NCBI RefSeq assembly: GCF_023699985.2
Contig: NC_069695.1
Location: forward strand, 5,949,501-6,013,500
Reading direction: 5' to 3'
Length of the DNA: 64,000 bases
DNA from: Odocoileus virginianus
Taxonomy: Eukaryota > Chordata > Mammalia > Artiodactyla > Cervidae
This document shows, piece by piece, positions 46,296 through 58,682 of the stretch; position 1 is the stretch's first letter; every line of letters begins with the position of its first letter. The notes beneath the pieces were generated by a model that did no database searches, was not told where the DNA came from, and worked only from the letters and a program-made list of their open reading frames with translations. Both the position numbers and the translations under genes were made by a program.

Positions 46296-46580
46296 TTTAA
46301 ATTTTTTATTGGAATATAGTTGGTTTATAGCGTTTGTTAATTTCAGGTATACAGTGAAGTGAATCAGTTACGTATACATATATCTACTCTTTTTAGATTA
46401 TCTCCCTGTATAGGCCATTACAGAATATTGAGAAGAGTTCCCTGTGCTATACAGCAGGTTTTTGCTAGTTTTATTTTATATATAGCAGGGTCTATTTAAA
46501 TCCCAGTCTCCCTTTTTATCCCTCCCTTCCTTATCCCCTTGTGACCAGGTTTGTGATCTACATCTGTGGCTCTATTTCAA
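46296..46580 (-). mobile_element. L1 LINE 3' end
   Basis: Antisense: TTTATTGGAATATAGTTGGT, ACAGAATATTGAGAAGAGTT, CCCTGTGCTATACAGCAGGT. Abuts the sense-strand old L1 piece. Confidence 0.85.
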
Positions 46581-48122
46581 TAGAGCATCACGTCTTTAAG
46601 ATTCATTCATTTCTTATTCCACTAAATATTTACTGAGGCTCCCTATTTGCCAGGCCCCTTCTGGATGCCAAGGCAAGAGCAGTGGGGAGAGGGGAGAGGG
46701 TGCATGTGGTAGGGAAGAAAGAAAAGGGGGAAATCTCAGTCTTCATAGAAATTTCTTCTAATGACGACGAACAGATAATACACTCAGGGAAGTCCCGTGG
46801 ACTGTGAAGAAAAGTGAGGCAGAAGATAGGCATAGGGAGTAACCAGGGGTGAAGAGCTGTAGTTCCAATTTTTAATTGACTGATCTTTGAAGCTATTACT
46901 GTGAATAGCTCTGTCAGTTACATAGGATGCCGATTTTAAATAAGACCTCTCTCTTTGAAGGTAATATTTAAGCAAAGATAGGAGGAAAGTTAGGGAAGTG
47001 ACTAGAAGGAGATATTTTTGGGTGGAAGAGGGGTCAGACAGAGCGGGGCACAGGTGCATGAGTCCCACAGGCCAGGTGTATTCTGGAATAGCCAGGACGT
47101 CAGCTGGACAGGCAGGTGAAGAATAAGCCCCAGTATTGTCTAAATCATTTTTCATGCAACATATTCCTTCACATTTATGCTGTGTAAGTCATCCCTTTTA
47201 TTTGTTTAGTAAGTTAGCCTTCAAGCTCGGTTTTGACTTCCTAGCGGTGATAAGCTAGTGATTTTCAGGAATCTGTATCTCAATTCCCTCCTTTGCCCAC
47301 GTTTCCCTGACTATGAAGCAAGCCCAGGTTCTGTGGAAGGGTCAGTGATGAGAAAACTGCTCTTAAAAGGCTAAGTTGAGATCTTGTTTTGACCTACTCT
47401 GTTGGCCTAGAGAACTCAGGCAGAACTGCTCTCCGAAGTCAAGGGACAAGAAGGGGACCCATGAAGCTGGGTAATATGGGTTCATAATCCAGTGTCTTAA
47501 CTAACATGATGCCAAATCGCTCCTTCGGGTTCACTTTTTCAAGAGGGTGAATGAGCTCATGATGTAAATGTCTCTAGGAAATTAATCAAAGAGATTGAAG
47601 TCTGCTGCTTTTTTTTGAAACTCTTGGTTAAAAAAAAATTTTTTTCTCTCAGAAACCTCCAAAAACGGGCCAAAGCGATGATGATTTCAAAAATATGACA
47701 TGTATCACAAAATCTTTCTAGTACTTACAATAAAGCCTTAGTCAAATTATAATTAGTGTGTTGGCTTCCTAAATCATAATGCAAGCCCCCTAAATGAGTT
47801 TCTAACAGAAAAGTAATGCTCACACTCTTATTATAGCTATTCTTTCTCCACAGCTAACAAGCCATATTAGAAACAAAATCTTCCTTGGTATCATGAGCTG
47901 TGATCATACAAATACCTTATATACAGTTTTAAAAAGAGAAGTCCTACCATTATAGTTGAATGTTTCGATGGTCTTACTTTTTCTTCAGTATGGGGCACAC
48001 TATGACTATTTTTACACCCTATAAAACCATTAGGAAAAGCAAATCTCTAATGACCTACCTTGAATTATTTAAGATGAACCCAGGATAAAAAGATTCTGCC
48101 TGTGTGACGAGGCATTACTACT

Positions 48123-48247
48123 GTGGTGAGTCACTCAGTTGTGTTCAACTCTCTGTGACCCCATGAACTGGAGCCTTCCAGGCTCCTCCGTCCATGGGGT
48201 TCTCCAGGCAGGCATACCACAGTGGGTTGCCATTCCCTTCTCCAGAC
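48123..48247 (-). mobile_element. BovA SINE, truncated
   Basis: GTGAGTCACTCAGTTGTGTT to TTGCCATTCCCTTCTCCAGA on the minus strand. Confidence 0.85.
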
Positions 48248-48661
48248 ACTACCGCTACCAGGGAGTAAAGTTGAGAGAATGGTGCCAAGGATTTATTTGC
48301 TTACTGTGGGAGAGTTGTTTATCCTCAAGTTAAAAACTCATCATTATCTTGGCAAAGCTTATCTATGTAACATATGGAGGAAGAACAACTCTGGGAACAA
48401 CTTTGCGAATGAACATGTAAAAGTAAGCTGTATGGTTGTGGTCTTGAACTGACTTTGAACATCAGTCCTGTTCCCAGGCTGTGACTAAAGGAGATATGAC
48501 CATCTTCAGCATTTTCCTATGGAAAAGAAATGTTATAATACATTGAAGTATTGACGAACCTTGACATAACTTCAACATATTAACTGCCAATTTTATAAGT
48601 GTATCCTTCAAAATTATTAGGAAAGTTCCCTTGAAAATCCCAGTTCTTAAGCAAATAATAT

Positions 48662-48880
48662 GTGGGACTTCCCTTGTGGCTCAGATGCTAAAGAATCTGC
48701 CTGCAATGTGGGTGACCTGGGTTTGATCCCTGGGTCAGGAAGATCCCCTGGAGAAGGGAATGGCAACCCACTCCAGTGTTCTTGCCTGGAGAATCCCATG
48801 GACAGAGGAGCCTGGACAGCTACAGTTCATGGGGTTGCAGAGTCAGACATGACTGAGTGACTGACACTTTCAGTTTCATA
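48662..48880 (+). mobile_element. Bov-tA SINE
   Basis: GTGGGACTTCCCTTGTGGCT to GTCAGACATGACTGAGTGAC; marks the left edge of the repeat-poor region. Confidence 0.92.
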
Positions 48881-48899
48881 TATTAGAAAGTTTAGAGAG

Positions 48900-51800
48900 A
48901 TGGATAAAAATCACTTGGCGATATCTAAATAATTTCTTTCCTAGTTCCTAATGGACATCGCTTTTAATGTCATACAGTTTCCATACTGGTATTCACTTTT
49001 TGTTCCCCATCCTCCATACATTTGACTACAGTACAGAAATAAGATTGCTTTGAGTACGCAAAATAATGATAAAAATGCATTTTTATTTGAAAAGTGTGCG
49101 GAAACAATCACTGAATACAGTTCTGGACTGTAATATTTAAACCCACACACCACAAAATCATTGGATGCTCTGATTTCTGAAGCTACTAGAACTTTGGTAC
49201 AACAAAATAATGACCTGACAGAGTGTCAGGCACCACAGTCTATTCAGGGGCACAGAGAATAAAAATTCCATGTTCAAGGTTTTAATTTACATTCATAGCA
49301 CTAGACACAACAGAGATCTGAGTAGATGACAGACAAAACAATCAAACGTGCTTAGCCTAAAAATGAGGATAATATCACTTAAATGTAGACTGTTTGGATA
49401 CAGTGAAGTACTTCAGTGTTAGGCCAAAATGTTGTCTACTTTTAACACATTAAGCAGGATAACTTACTTTCCTCAAATAATTTCAGATACAGTCAGTATC
49501 TTTTACAAGGCTGTGGACACAAAGCCCTATTTATACAAGGAGGATTTTGACCAAATTTTAATATACTATCTAGAATATAATTGGATTCCTTGAAAGAAAT
49601 ACGAGATGACCTACAGAATGAAATGGAACTCATATTTATTTTTTCAATAACTTGAGATATATTGAACATTTTCAATCAAAGATAATGACCAGAGCTGACT
49701 ACCCATTTCAAGTTTCCGATATCGCTACTAAAATTAGTGTTTTGTGCCTGCTATAACACTTGTGAACATATGGTTGTGAAAGTATGACTGTGATATTTTA
49801 TTATTCTTAGCTTGGGATAATAGTGTCAGTTTGTGAAATGGAACAGAATTTATAAACCAGTTTCAACATATGTTCTCCTTGGAGCCTGAAATGAACCCTG
49901 CGAGTTACACAGGCTTTAGAAGGCTCATATGAGGAGAAGCCATATTTAATGAAGTACCCACAGCTCCCAAGTCGTTCTATCCGGCCACTTTCCTTTCTAC
50001 AAAACTAGTCTTCCTCTCAAACAGTGTTTGAAAAAATAACCTGGAGAAGAGAAGAGTAAGGATAAGCATATGTTATTGCTTTGCTAGGGACAAATAATAT
50101 TTTGATGTGTCAACAATAGCCATTGATTAAATAAGGGATCCGTTAGGATAAGAACAGACATGCAGCTCCGACAGAATTTGCCAACGACTAAGTCTACTGA
50201 GGGATAATGGCCATGACTTCCAAGACCTGTTGGAAAGAAAAGGAACTGGGGAACAAATTTAAATAACCCAATTCAGAGATGATTTCTTTGTATTTTTTTT
50301 TTCTTCGAAAGATGACATGCTTTTAAATAACTGTGTTATTTTGGTACTCGTCTTTTTGTTTGTTTGCCTGTTATTCTCTCTAAATATGGATTAGAAAATA
50401 TCTTAAACATAGACTGTTGGTAAAAAGAACTGTGCAGAAAGGCCTTTGCGATGCTACTTCTTGAAAAATTAAAGTGCAATTTATGAGGAAATTAGATTCA
50501 GATAGGATAAATAAAATGGTTCTAAGCGTCTCAAATTTTGATGCCAATCGTGAAATATTTGGTATTTAAATATTTTTATTAGCTAGTTCTAAGGTCCTAA
50601 ACTTCTACTTGGAAGATAAAAATAATAGGTAAATATTTGCCGTGGTGGTGGTTTAGTGACTAAGTCGTGTCTGACTCTTGCAACCCCATAGACTAGCCAG
50701 CTAGGCTCCTCTGTCCATGGGATTCTCCAGGCAAGAGTACTGAAGTGGGTTGCCATTTCCTTCTCCAGGGGATCTTCCCAACCCAGGATTCAAACCCAGG
50801 TCTCCTGCCTTGCAGGCAGATTCTTTACGGACTGAGCTACAAGGGAAGCCCCAAATATATAACTCTTTCTCTGTTTTGGTTTTTTTTTTTTTTCCTACAT
50901 AAAAATCAGCCTTTTAAGTATGGTCTTCTCCATGTTCTCCCATAGTTAGAAACTCTATTTAGACAACTTGAATCTCTAATCTTTCTTTATAGTTCTTACT
51001 CAACAGTGTCATCATGGCTGGGTCTCTACCCAAGAACTCCAAGGCAATAAGTTTATAAAATTCCCTATTCATCTAACAGTTCTACTTTATGAGGCAACTA
51101 TCTTTATAGATTTATACAACATTGAGACAGCACTCAACTCAGGGCATATTCTCTACTTTCCATGTTTAGGAGCTCAGCACTCTTCCCAGAAATAAGCTTA
51201 TACCATTTTGGTCAAAGATCAAGAAGAAAATATAGCTTTTGGTGAATTCCTAAACAATAGTTTTAAATATAGACAGCATCTTGGTATCTTTAAAAATGAT
51301 AATGCTTTCCCTAAAATATTCAAAAACATTAGACGTCTTTTAACGCTTTAAAGCTTGGGAGTAGAAGGTGAAGGACTACTTTTCTATTGCTTTGGCTAAC
51401 ATAGCTCACAGATCTTCCTTTTAAAAAATAATATTAAGTATGTTAGGAAACCAGAAACTTCAATATGATCTCTTTATAATTTGAGTTTTAAACTCCAAAA
51501 TTCTTTATGGGTGAGGATTCTCCCTCATATTTGTAGTTCCAGGTTATATTCTACACCTAGTTATATACTGTATCTTTTTAAACATATTGCTTTTCCTTCT
51601 AACTAACATACCCACTCCATTGGTGAGAATGGGTATGAGCTTCATCAAATTTGTTGATTCACAGTGGACAATATTTACACTTTAAAGACTACTTCAGCTG
51701 TTATTAAACTGTCTTTTAATGTAGTCAGTTCTTCGTTATGGTCAAAGCTTCTCTCTTTCATAAAGGAGACAAGAAAGGGCTGGAAAAACTCTTGCCCAAT

Positions 51801-54800
51801 CCTTCTTATCTGAATGGGTTGGCAGAGAATAACTTGTACTAGAAGCATAACAAAGCACTCACTGATACCCAGAATGCCCTATCTGGTTAAAAACAACAGG
51901 GAAAATATTTACTTTAGTAAAATGCTGGTTTTGAATTATTTGTAGCATGATAGCTGATAATATGGAAATGATAGCAACTTGGCTAGAGTGGTCACTGGCC
52001 AGAGTTTTAAAAGTCTTATGTCAAGACCCACAAGTTAAATTTCCAGTACTCAGCATTTTTTCTGCCAATCTGTGACTTCTTATCCTCATCACAACAAGAC
52101 AGACATGTTCTCTTAACTACTTCTGATAAATTTTCCAAAGGATTTTTTTTTTAGATTAAAAGGTAATCTTGTACCTAATCACAGTTAGAGTCTCAAGAAA
52201 TGTCCATTTCCCAAAATGTGACCAAGAGATGGTGGTAATAATCTTTGGATTTGAATAATATCCTTATACCCTTTGCTGAAGACAACAAAATAACTTTAGC
52301 TGCACTAGTGTCTCTGTGAGCCCTTCCTATACCATGGTATTATAGGAATTGAGCTATGTGGCTATAGACAAATTTGGTCATGGAGGTATCTGAGGCACTG
52401 TATTAGGACAATGTAAACATCAAACCAGTGTAAACACTTCAGAAATGGTTTCTATATTGGAAAGAACTTCACATACATTTTAAATAATTCTCCAAAATAA
52501 AATATGGCTTACTAAAGCATTTGGGAGATAATACGTAACACATGTTGCTATGTGTTAACAATGCAATTCTTCAAAAGCAGTCTTATACTTCATGACTTCA
52601 AATCAATTTAAAATTGTAACACGAATTATATGGAACAAATGATTCTGAAATAATGAAAGAGTAATGGTTACTAGTAATGGTTACATAGACTTTAGGGTCT
52701 TAAGTCAAACTCAACAGAGAATAAAATATTTTAGATCAAGTATGTAAAAGTATAATACTATTTTAAAATAATATTCTTGACTGTTTTTAATTTTGTTCCT
52801 CTTGATATTATTACCCAATAATTGTTATTTTTATAGGAATAGTTCTATACTTAAAGGCATCATCACCCTCTGCTTCATGCTATGGCTATCAAATAATAAT
52901 CTTAAAATAGCTCCTGAACTAAAAGCTTGTTAAATAACTGACAGTGACAGAATCTTGGCATAAGCAAATCAATCATATAACTGGAAAATAAATAGAAAAA
53001 ATAAATATCCAAAATAGAATGCATTTTGGATTTTTAGAAAGACTAAATATTTCCTATTATGGAAACGCAGGGGACATCACAATTTGAATCCAAAGGAGAA
53101 ATCGATATAATGACCACAAGAATTCACCAAAATTTGCCACTTCGATGGTTACATTGGTTTTGCTCATATGCCTTCCAGAGGAAACATCTTTGATGTCAGC
53201 TAATATCTAATATCCTTTGGGCACAGGCACTGAGGTCATGAAGAGCATCAAAGAGAAAAGCGACGTGGGAGGGAATACCCCACCCATGACCAGTTTTAGA
53301 AGTTGGCATCACACAGGAATCACAGGACCTGGGCAGCCAACATGGAGACTGTGTTAGTCTGTTAAGGGACTGACTTAAAAGCTTCCAAATTACCTGATTC
53401 ATGGCACATTTCTGGGTCTTACAGCTGGATGCTCCCTTGGATGTGTGTTCCAAAAACTGATTTGTACCAGATGGAGTTTGATAGAGGAGGTTAAAGGTGG
53501 GGGACTGGGATTTAGAGTTTCCTACATTTGTAACTTAACAAAAAATATACAAAGTCTAGAAAAGTGCAGTTTAATTGGCAAAATTTTCTACAAAGAAGAA
53601 CTAGCCTTTAGAAAAATCATATACTCATAATAAACAGAAAAAACTTAAAGTATGATGACTTTGTTATTGATAAACTTGACTGAAACACTTGAAGTTTAAA
53701 AGGAATGGCTTATGTTTATCAGAAGCTAAAATAAAAAACCAATGTAATATTAGACACAGTAATAAGAATAGGCCAATGGAAAATGCTTTTGTGATCATTT
53801 TTAGAAAGAAAAGACAGCATTATGGGAAAAATAAAGCCATTAACCAAATTTTGGTGAGACAGGATACAGTTCCATCTCTGCCAACCCCCAAATATAGTTC
53901 ACCCATAGGTATTTTGCCTTAGGCAAAATAAAAACAGATGCTAAATACACTGTAATATGGCATGAGGTATCATCAACTTTTTTGTGATGAATGACATGAA
54001 AATTAAGTGACCATAAAATTGATCCATCATAATTCCGAAGTTGTTAATCTACAAAGTGACACACCAGTGTTTTTACAGTTGAGTCAAAGCCAAGGGTGGG
54101 TGTAGGCTGGAGGGGGGCAATGTGATACAGAGTTTCTAGTACTTTGTAAATTAGAAACCTAGAATTAATAGTCACTTTTTATTTCATATCATCAGCATAT
54201 TTTATCCAAAAAATTAAGGCTAAATAGTTTTTCTTGAGTTCATAAAGAGATATTTAATAAACAGCAATCTTTAATTTCTCTTTGTGACTGTTTATCATGA
54301 TTTGCTAAGAAATGTGAAATGTGAAGCTGAACACTACACCAGAAGCTGAGCACTAGACCAGTTTCTAAAACTGTGCTGGGAATGGAAACCTCTGGACACT
54401 CTCTTAATGCCAACCAATAATGTCAGCTTTCAACTGGCTGGACTGAAATTTGGCTAAGTAATTCTCCCAGACATCTGTAAGAGACACATTTAATTTCAGT
54501 TGTCCAAATGCCATTTTCCCATACCTTCATCTCTCTCTCTGGGCCTTCTTCTTGTCCTCTGTCATTCACAGTCCTATTCTTGTCTATCTGCCATTTATTA
54601 AGAATATACAAATGGCATTATTACACAGTCTCTTACATATTCTCAGAAGTCTGACATTCATCCTCTCGTAACTTTATCAGTAATGTTGTCATTCTAGCAC
54701 AGCTTATAGGATATACATAGTAATGTCACTCTAAATGAACCACTTAGAATTCTTTATTGTGTATGCACTTTTAGCTAATATGTACCCCTCAATGCAAACC

Positions 54801-55234
54801 TGAAAGTCCAAATCAGAATCTATGTAACTAGTAAATCCACCTTTAAAAAACAAGTCATCTTTCTGTGTTCTCCCTTCAGAAACCTATTCTTGTCCCCAGT
54901 GTGACAAGGTAATTTTGGTTCTGATGGAAAACTCACTGGTATCTCTTCTTTCACACTCTTTTCTATGTTCATCTTCTTTATGAAAAAAACAAATTGAGTA
55001 TCCATGATGGTACAATGACACTGGGAAATCTTTGATCTTGTTTGGAGGGGCCTTGGGGATTACTGGCCAACTCTTTTGAACACTGTTGACTATTCAGGTT
55101 TTTTTAAATTTCTGGCAGGAAAAGAAAGACATGCCGTTATACACGGTTTACTCAACAAAAATTGTATGGTTTGTCGCTCTTTTTGGAAGTGACGTTTGCC
55201 TGGGGTTCTGGATGATCGGAGGCTGGGGTAAAGT
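48900..55234 (-). other. RAB27B: Probable long RAB27B 3'UTR (repeat-poor, about 6.3 kb)
   Basis: From the stop codon down to about 48.9 kb I find only one young SINE (50640-50850), against one every 1-2 kb elsewhere. The stretch is AT-rich, has no long ORF, and carries many minus-strand AATAAA-type hexamers (for example the complement of 54753-54758 and of 49082-49087). RAB27B mRNA in human is known for a multi-kilobase 3'UTR. The exact end cannot be set from sequence alone. Confidence 0.5.
50645..50850 (-). mobile_element. Bov-tA SINE
   Basis: GTGGTTTAGTGACTAAGTCG to GCTACAAGGGAAGCCCC; the only young repeat in the putative RAB27B 3'UTR. Confidence 0.92.
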
Positions 55235-55424
55235 CTAACAGGCACATTTCTTCTCTGCTGGCTTTTCCCCATCCAGCTTTCCAGAGCTGCTTCCATTGAT
55301 GGTGTCGGGGATGTGGGTCTTCTCTACACACTGTTCCATTCGTTTCATTATTAAGTCCAGAAGGGTTTCCACAGCTTTTTCCACATTCTGGCCAGTCGCT
55401 GCACTTGTTTCAAAATATGGTATG
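55235..55424 (-). CDS. RAB27B: RAB27B last coding exon (residues 157-218, stop)
   Basis: Read on the - strand: acceptor CTCTTCCATTCTAG, then 190 nt ending at TAG-side stop 55237-55235. It encodes IPYFETSAATGQNVEKAVET, the last helix LLDLIMKRMEQCVEKT, a Ser/Gly-rich hypervariable segment (INGSSSGKLDG) and EKKCAC. The CXC end is the prenylation site; the human protein ends CIC as I recall, so the X residue differs. An upstream ATG in the same frame lies in the intron and is not a start. Confidence 0.95.
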
Positions 55425-58400
55425 CTAGAATGGAAGAGATGACAAATATTTTTGCAAGGAAGGAACCAGAAAAGATACAACAAGATGTGTCAGTGAGTCA
55501 CACATGCGAAAACATGGCTGGCTGAGAGATTGTGAAATAATCACGATTTTGCTGGCTGAGTTGGAAAACATCCTTGGTTTTCCTCAGTGAGTGAAAACTG
55601 GTAGGTTGCCTTTATGTATGGGTGTAACCAGTGTTACCGGCAAGGAAACTGCTACAAGAGGTGCTCAGGTACTTGAAGCCAAGCATCATCACTGATTTTT
55701 TAAGAATGAAGAGGGCAAATATGCCTAAACTAGTGATCAATGTTGCCATTAAACTATTAGTGTGTTAGTCGCTCAGCTGTGTCCGACTCTTTGCAACCCC
55801 ATGAACTGTAGCCCACCAGGCTCCTCTGTCTGGGATGCTCCAGGCAAGAATACTGGAGTGGGTTGCCATTCCCTTCTCCAGAGGATTTCCTGACCCAGGG
55901 ATCGAACCCAGGTCTCCCGCATTGCAGGCAGGTTCTTTACCATCTGAGCCACCAGGGAAGCCTATTAAACGCTTACTTCCCTATAATCAATTGTCTAGAA
56001 GTCTGATTTAGAAATTAGGCAGGGACTACATAGGCTATTCATGTGAATACAACCCACATTTATTTAGAATCCAAAGTTTCAAGAAGACATGTACATTTAT
56101 TTGTAAAACTCGCAAGGAGGTAAAGAACTGTCACATTTGGCAAAAGAACTTAAATTTGAAAAACAATGACAATTTCTGCCTTGGAAATCAGTTTCTAACT
56201 ACTTGGGGTGTTTAAACATTTTTTAACTAGCTAGGATAATAATAATAATAATAATTGGACTTCCCTGGTGGTTCAAATGGTAAAGAATCTGCCTGCAATG
56301 CAAGAGACATGGGTTCCATCCCTGGGTCAGAAAGATCCCCTGGAGAAGGGAATGGTCGCCCACTCAAGTATTCTTGCCTGGAGAATTCCATGGACAGAGG
56401 AGCCTGGCGGGCTACAGTCCATGGGGTCGCAAAGAGTCAGATAAGACTGAGTGACTAACACTTTCACTTTCAGGATAATAATTGCAGTATTACATCCAGG
56501 TCAGGTATTATTCCTTAGAGTTTTGCAGCTATTGAGAGGCTGTAGAACACAGTGTTCAAAATGATGGGCTCTGATCTCAGACAGCCTGGATTGAATTCAA
56601 GCTCTACCACTCACTAGCTATGTGGCCTTCCATAAGTTACTCAACTTCTCTGTGTCTCAATTCCTCATATATCACATGGGATAACTCTAAATTTCCTATA
56701 TATAATTACAGGGGTTAGATAAATTAAAGTCTAGGACTAGTTGCTAGCACACAATAAGCATTCAGTAAATGTGAGTGGTTATTATTGTTAAATAATTTCA
56801 TTAAAAGCATCACCTATATTCCTCTGGGAGATCTTTTTCATTCATCTGTCATTCCTGAATCAAGGGGATCCCTCTGAATATCAGTTTCATGACCCTGTCC
56901 CCTAACTAAGCAGCAGTGTGTGAGGTCAGAGGATATTTCCACGTAGCCGACTTACCCGTATTTTTCAGCCAGGTCCCGGGCTTGCCGTTCATTGACTTCC
57001 CTCTGGTCTGGCAGGTCTGCCTTGTTGCCAATTAATACTATATCTGGATTTTCACAATAAGCATTTGCTTGCAGTTGGCCTTGGAAAGAAAACAGATGGA
57101 ACCAGCAAGTTAGTTGTAAACAAGTGATGCCAAAAGACTGCTCATACTTCAGGGTCCTAATCGAATGGTGCGTCTCCAGCTTAGCTGTTTACGAGTTATA
57201 TCAGCCAAGGTGCTTAACTCTTCCCAGCCACAGTTTTCTTGCCTAGAACGTGGAGATACTGCCTCACAGGTGGCAGGCTGTGAAGATTAGTAAGAGTGTG
57301 TATGAAGCACCTGTGTGAATACCTGTCAGTGATCTTCTACATCTGGGGAAATGACCTCTGAGACGAACGTAGGTGAGGTGATGTGTGCTCAGCCATGTCC
57401 GACCCTTTGCGACCCCATGGACTGTGGCCTGCTAGGTCCCTCTGTCCATAAGATTCTCCAGGCGAGAATGCTAGAGTGGGGTGCCACTTCCTTCTCCAGG
57501 GGATCGTCTCAACGCGGGAATTGAACCTGTGTCTCCTGCACTGGCAGGCGGATTCTTTATCACCGCACCCCCTGGAAATGAACATCTGGGAATGTTCATC
57601 TGAGTTGAATATACTGCTTTTCAGACCATTTATTCCTCAAATAAAAGTGAAGATAAGAGAACATGGTCTTAAAGTATATGTGTGTGTGTGCTAAGTCACT
57701 TCAGTCGTGGCTGACTCTCTGCAACCCTCTGGACTATAGCCTGCCAGGCTCCTCTGGCCATGGGATTCTCTAGGCGAGAACACTGAAGCGGGTCGCCATT
57801 CTCTTCTTCAGGGGATCTTTCCCCCTCCCCGGATCGAACACCCGCGTCTCCTATGTCTCCTGCATTAGCAGGTGGTTTCTTTGCCACTAGTGCCCGCTGG
57901 TACAGGGGCTCTCTGCTCTTTCCTTCAGGACGCGGCTATGTTTTTCTTTCCTGAAATTCAAGGTAATGATTCATAAGAGCAGAGCTTTTTTAAACCACCC
58001 CAAATTCATGTAGAAATAATATTAAGACAGGTTATTTGTTTTTCTCTTTTTTCCAAAAGAAGGGAGGTATGGGGGGAGGAGGAGGAAGAGAAGGAAGGGA
58101 GGGAGGAAGGAAAGAAATGATTAAAAAGAGAAAAACCGTGCCAACCTGTATTTTCAAGGTTATGGGACTATTTTACTCTCTACCTCAAGGCATGCTAAGT
58201 GTAACCGTGTTGAGGCCAGGGGAGGAAGTGACTCTGTAACACCAGTTGTTTGGGTATTAGGAATTAAAGCCTTATCAGAAATGGCAATTAATTATCTTAA
58301 ATCCCAACAGTATTCTGGAAAATTTTAGAAGCAAGGGAGCATCTCATCTACCTTGAAAAATGATGAACAAATCACTCTGAAAGACCTGAATAGCCTTATT

Positions 58401-58650
58401 ATCTCCTTATCTCCCCAGAATCTAATAATAACATTTGGTGTGTTATCTAATAATATTGCCTATTAGTAAAAATAAAATATTATCTATTATCCAATAATAA
58501 CACTTTAGACAAAGAAATGTAATAATAAAAGAAAATGGAAACAGATCCTAGGATGAACACTCATTTGGAGAAGCAAATAGGTAAGTCAGAATTTGTTAGT
58601 ATTTTTCTCCACTAGCACAACTGTGTTAGCGAGCTTACATTTAAAGCCAT

Positions 58651-58682
<32 letters not shown>

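Larger units (their letters stand above)
42191..48899. other. Intergenic DNA between convergent CCDC68 and RAB27B
   Basis: Holds MER2, Tigger1, Bov-tA, MIR, a 179-bp tandem duplication and L1 fragments. 43020-43880, 44250-45360, 45730-46030 and 46840-48120 show nothing identifiable. Either gene's 3' end could extend into it. Confidence 0.6.
55425..56955 (-). other. RAB27B: RAB27B last intron
   Basis: 1.5 kb, GT-AG on the - strand. Two Bov-tA copies in opposite orientation (55757-55963 and 56258-56471) and a near full-length MIR (56540-56790). Confidence 0.9.
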
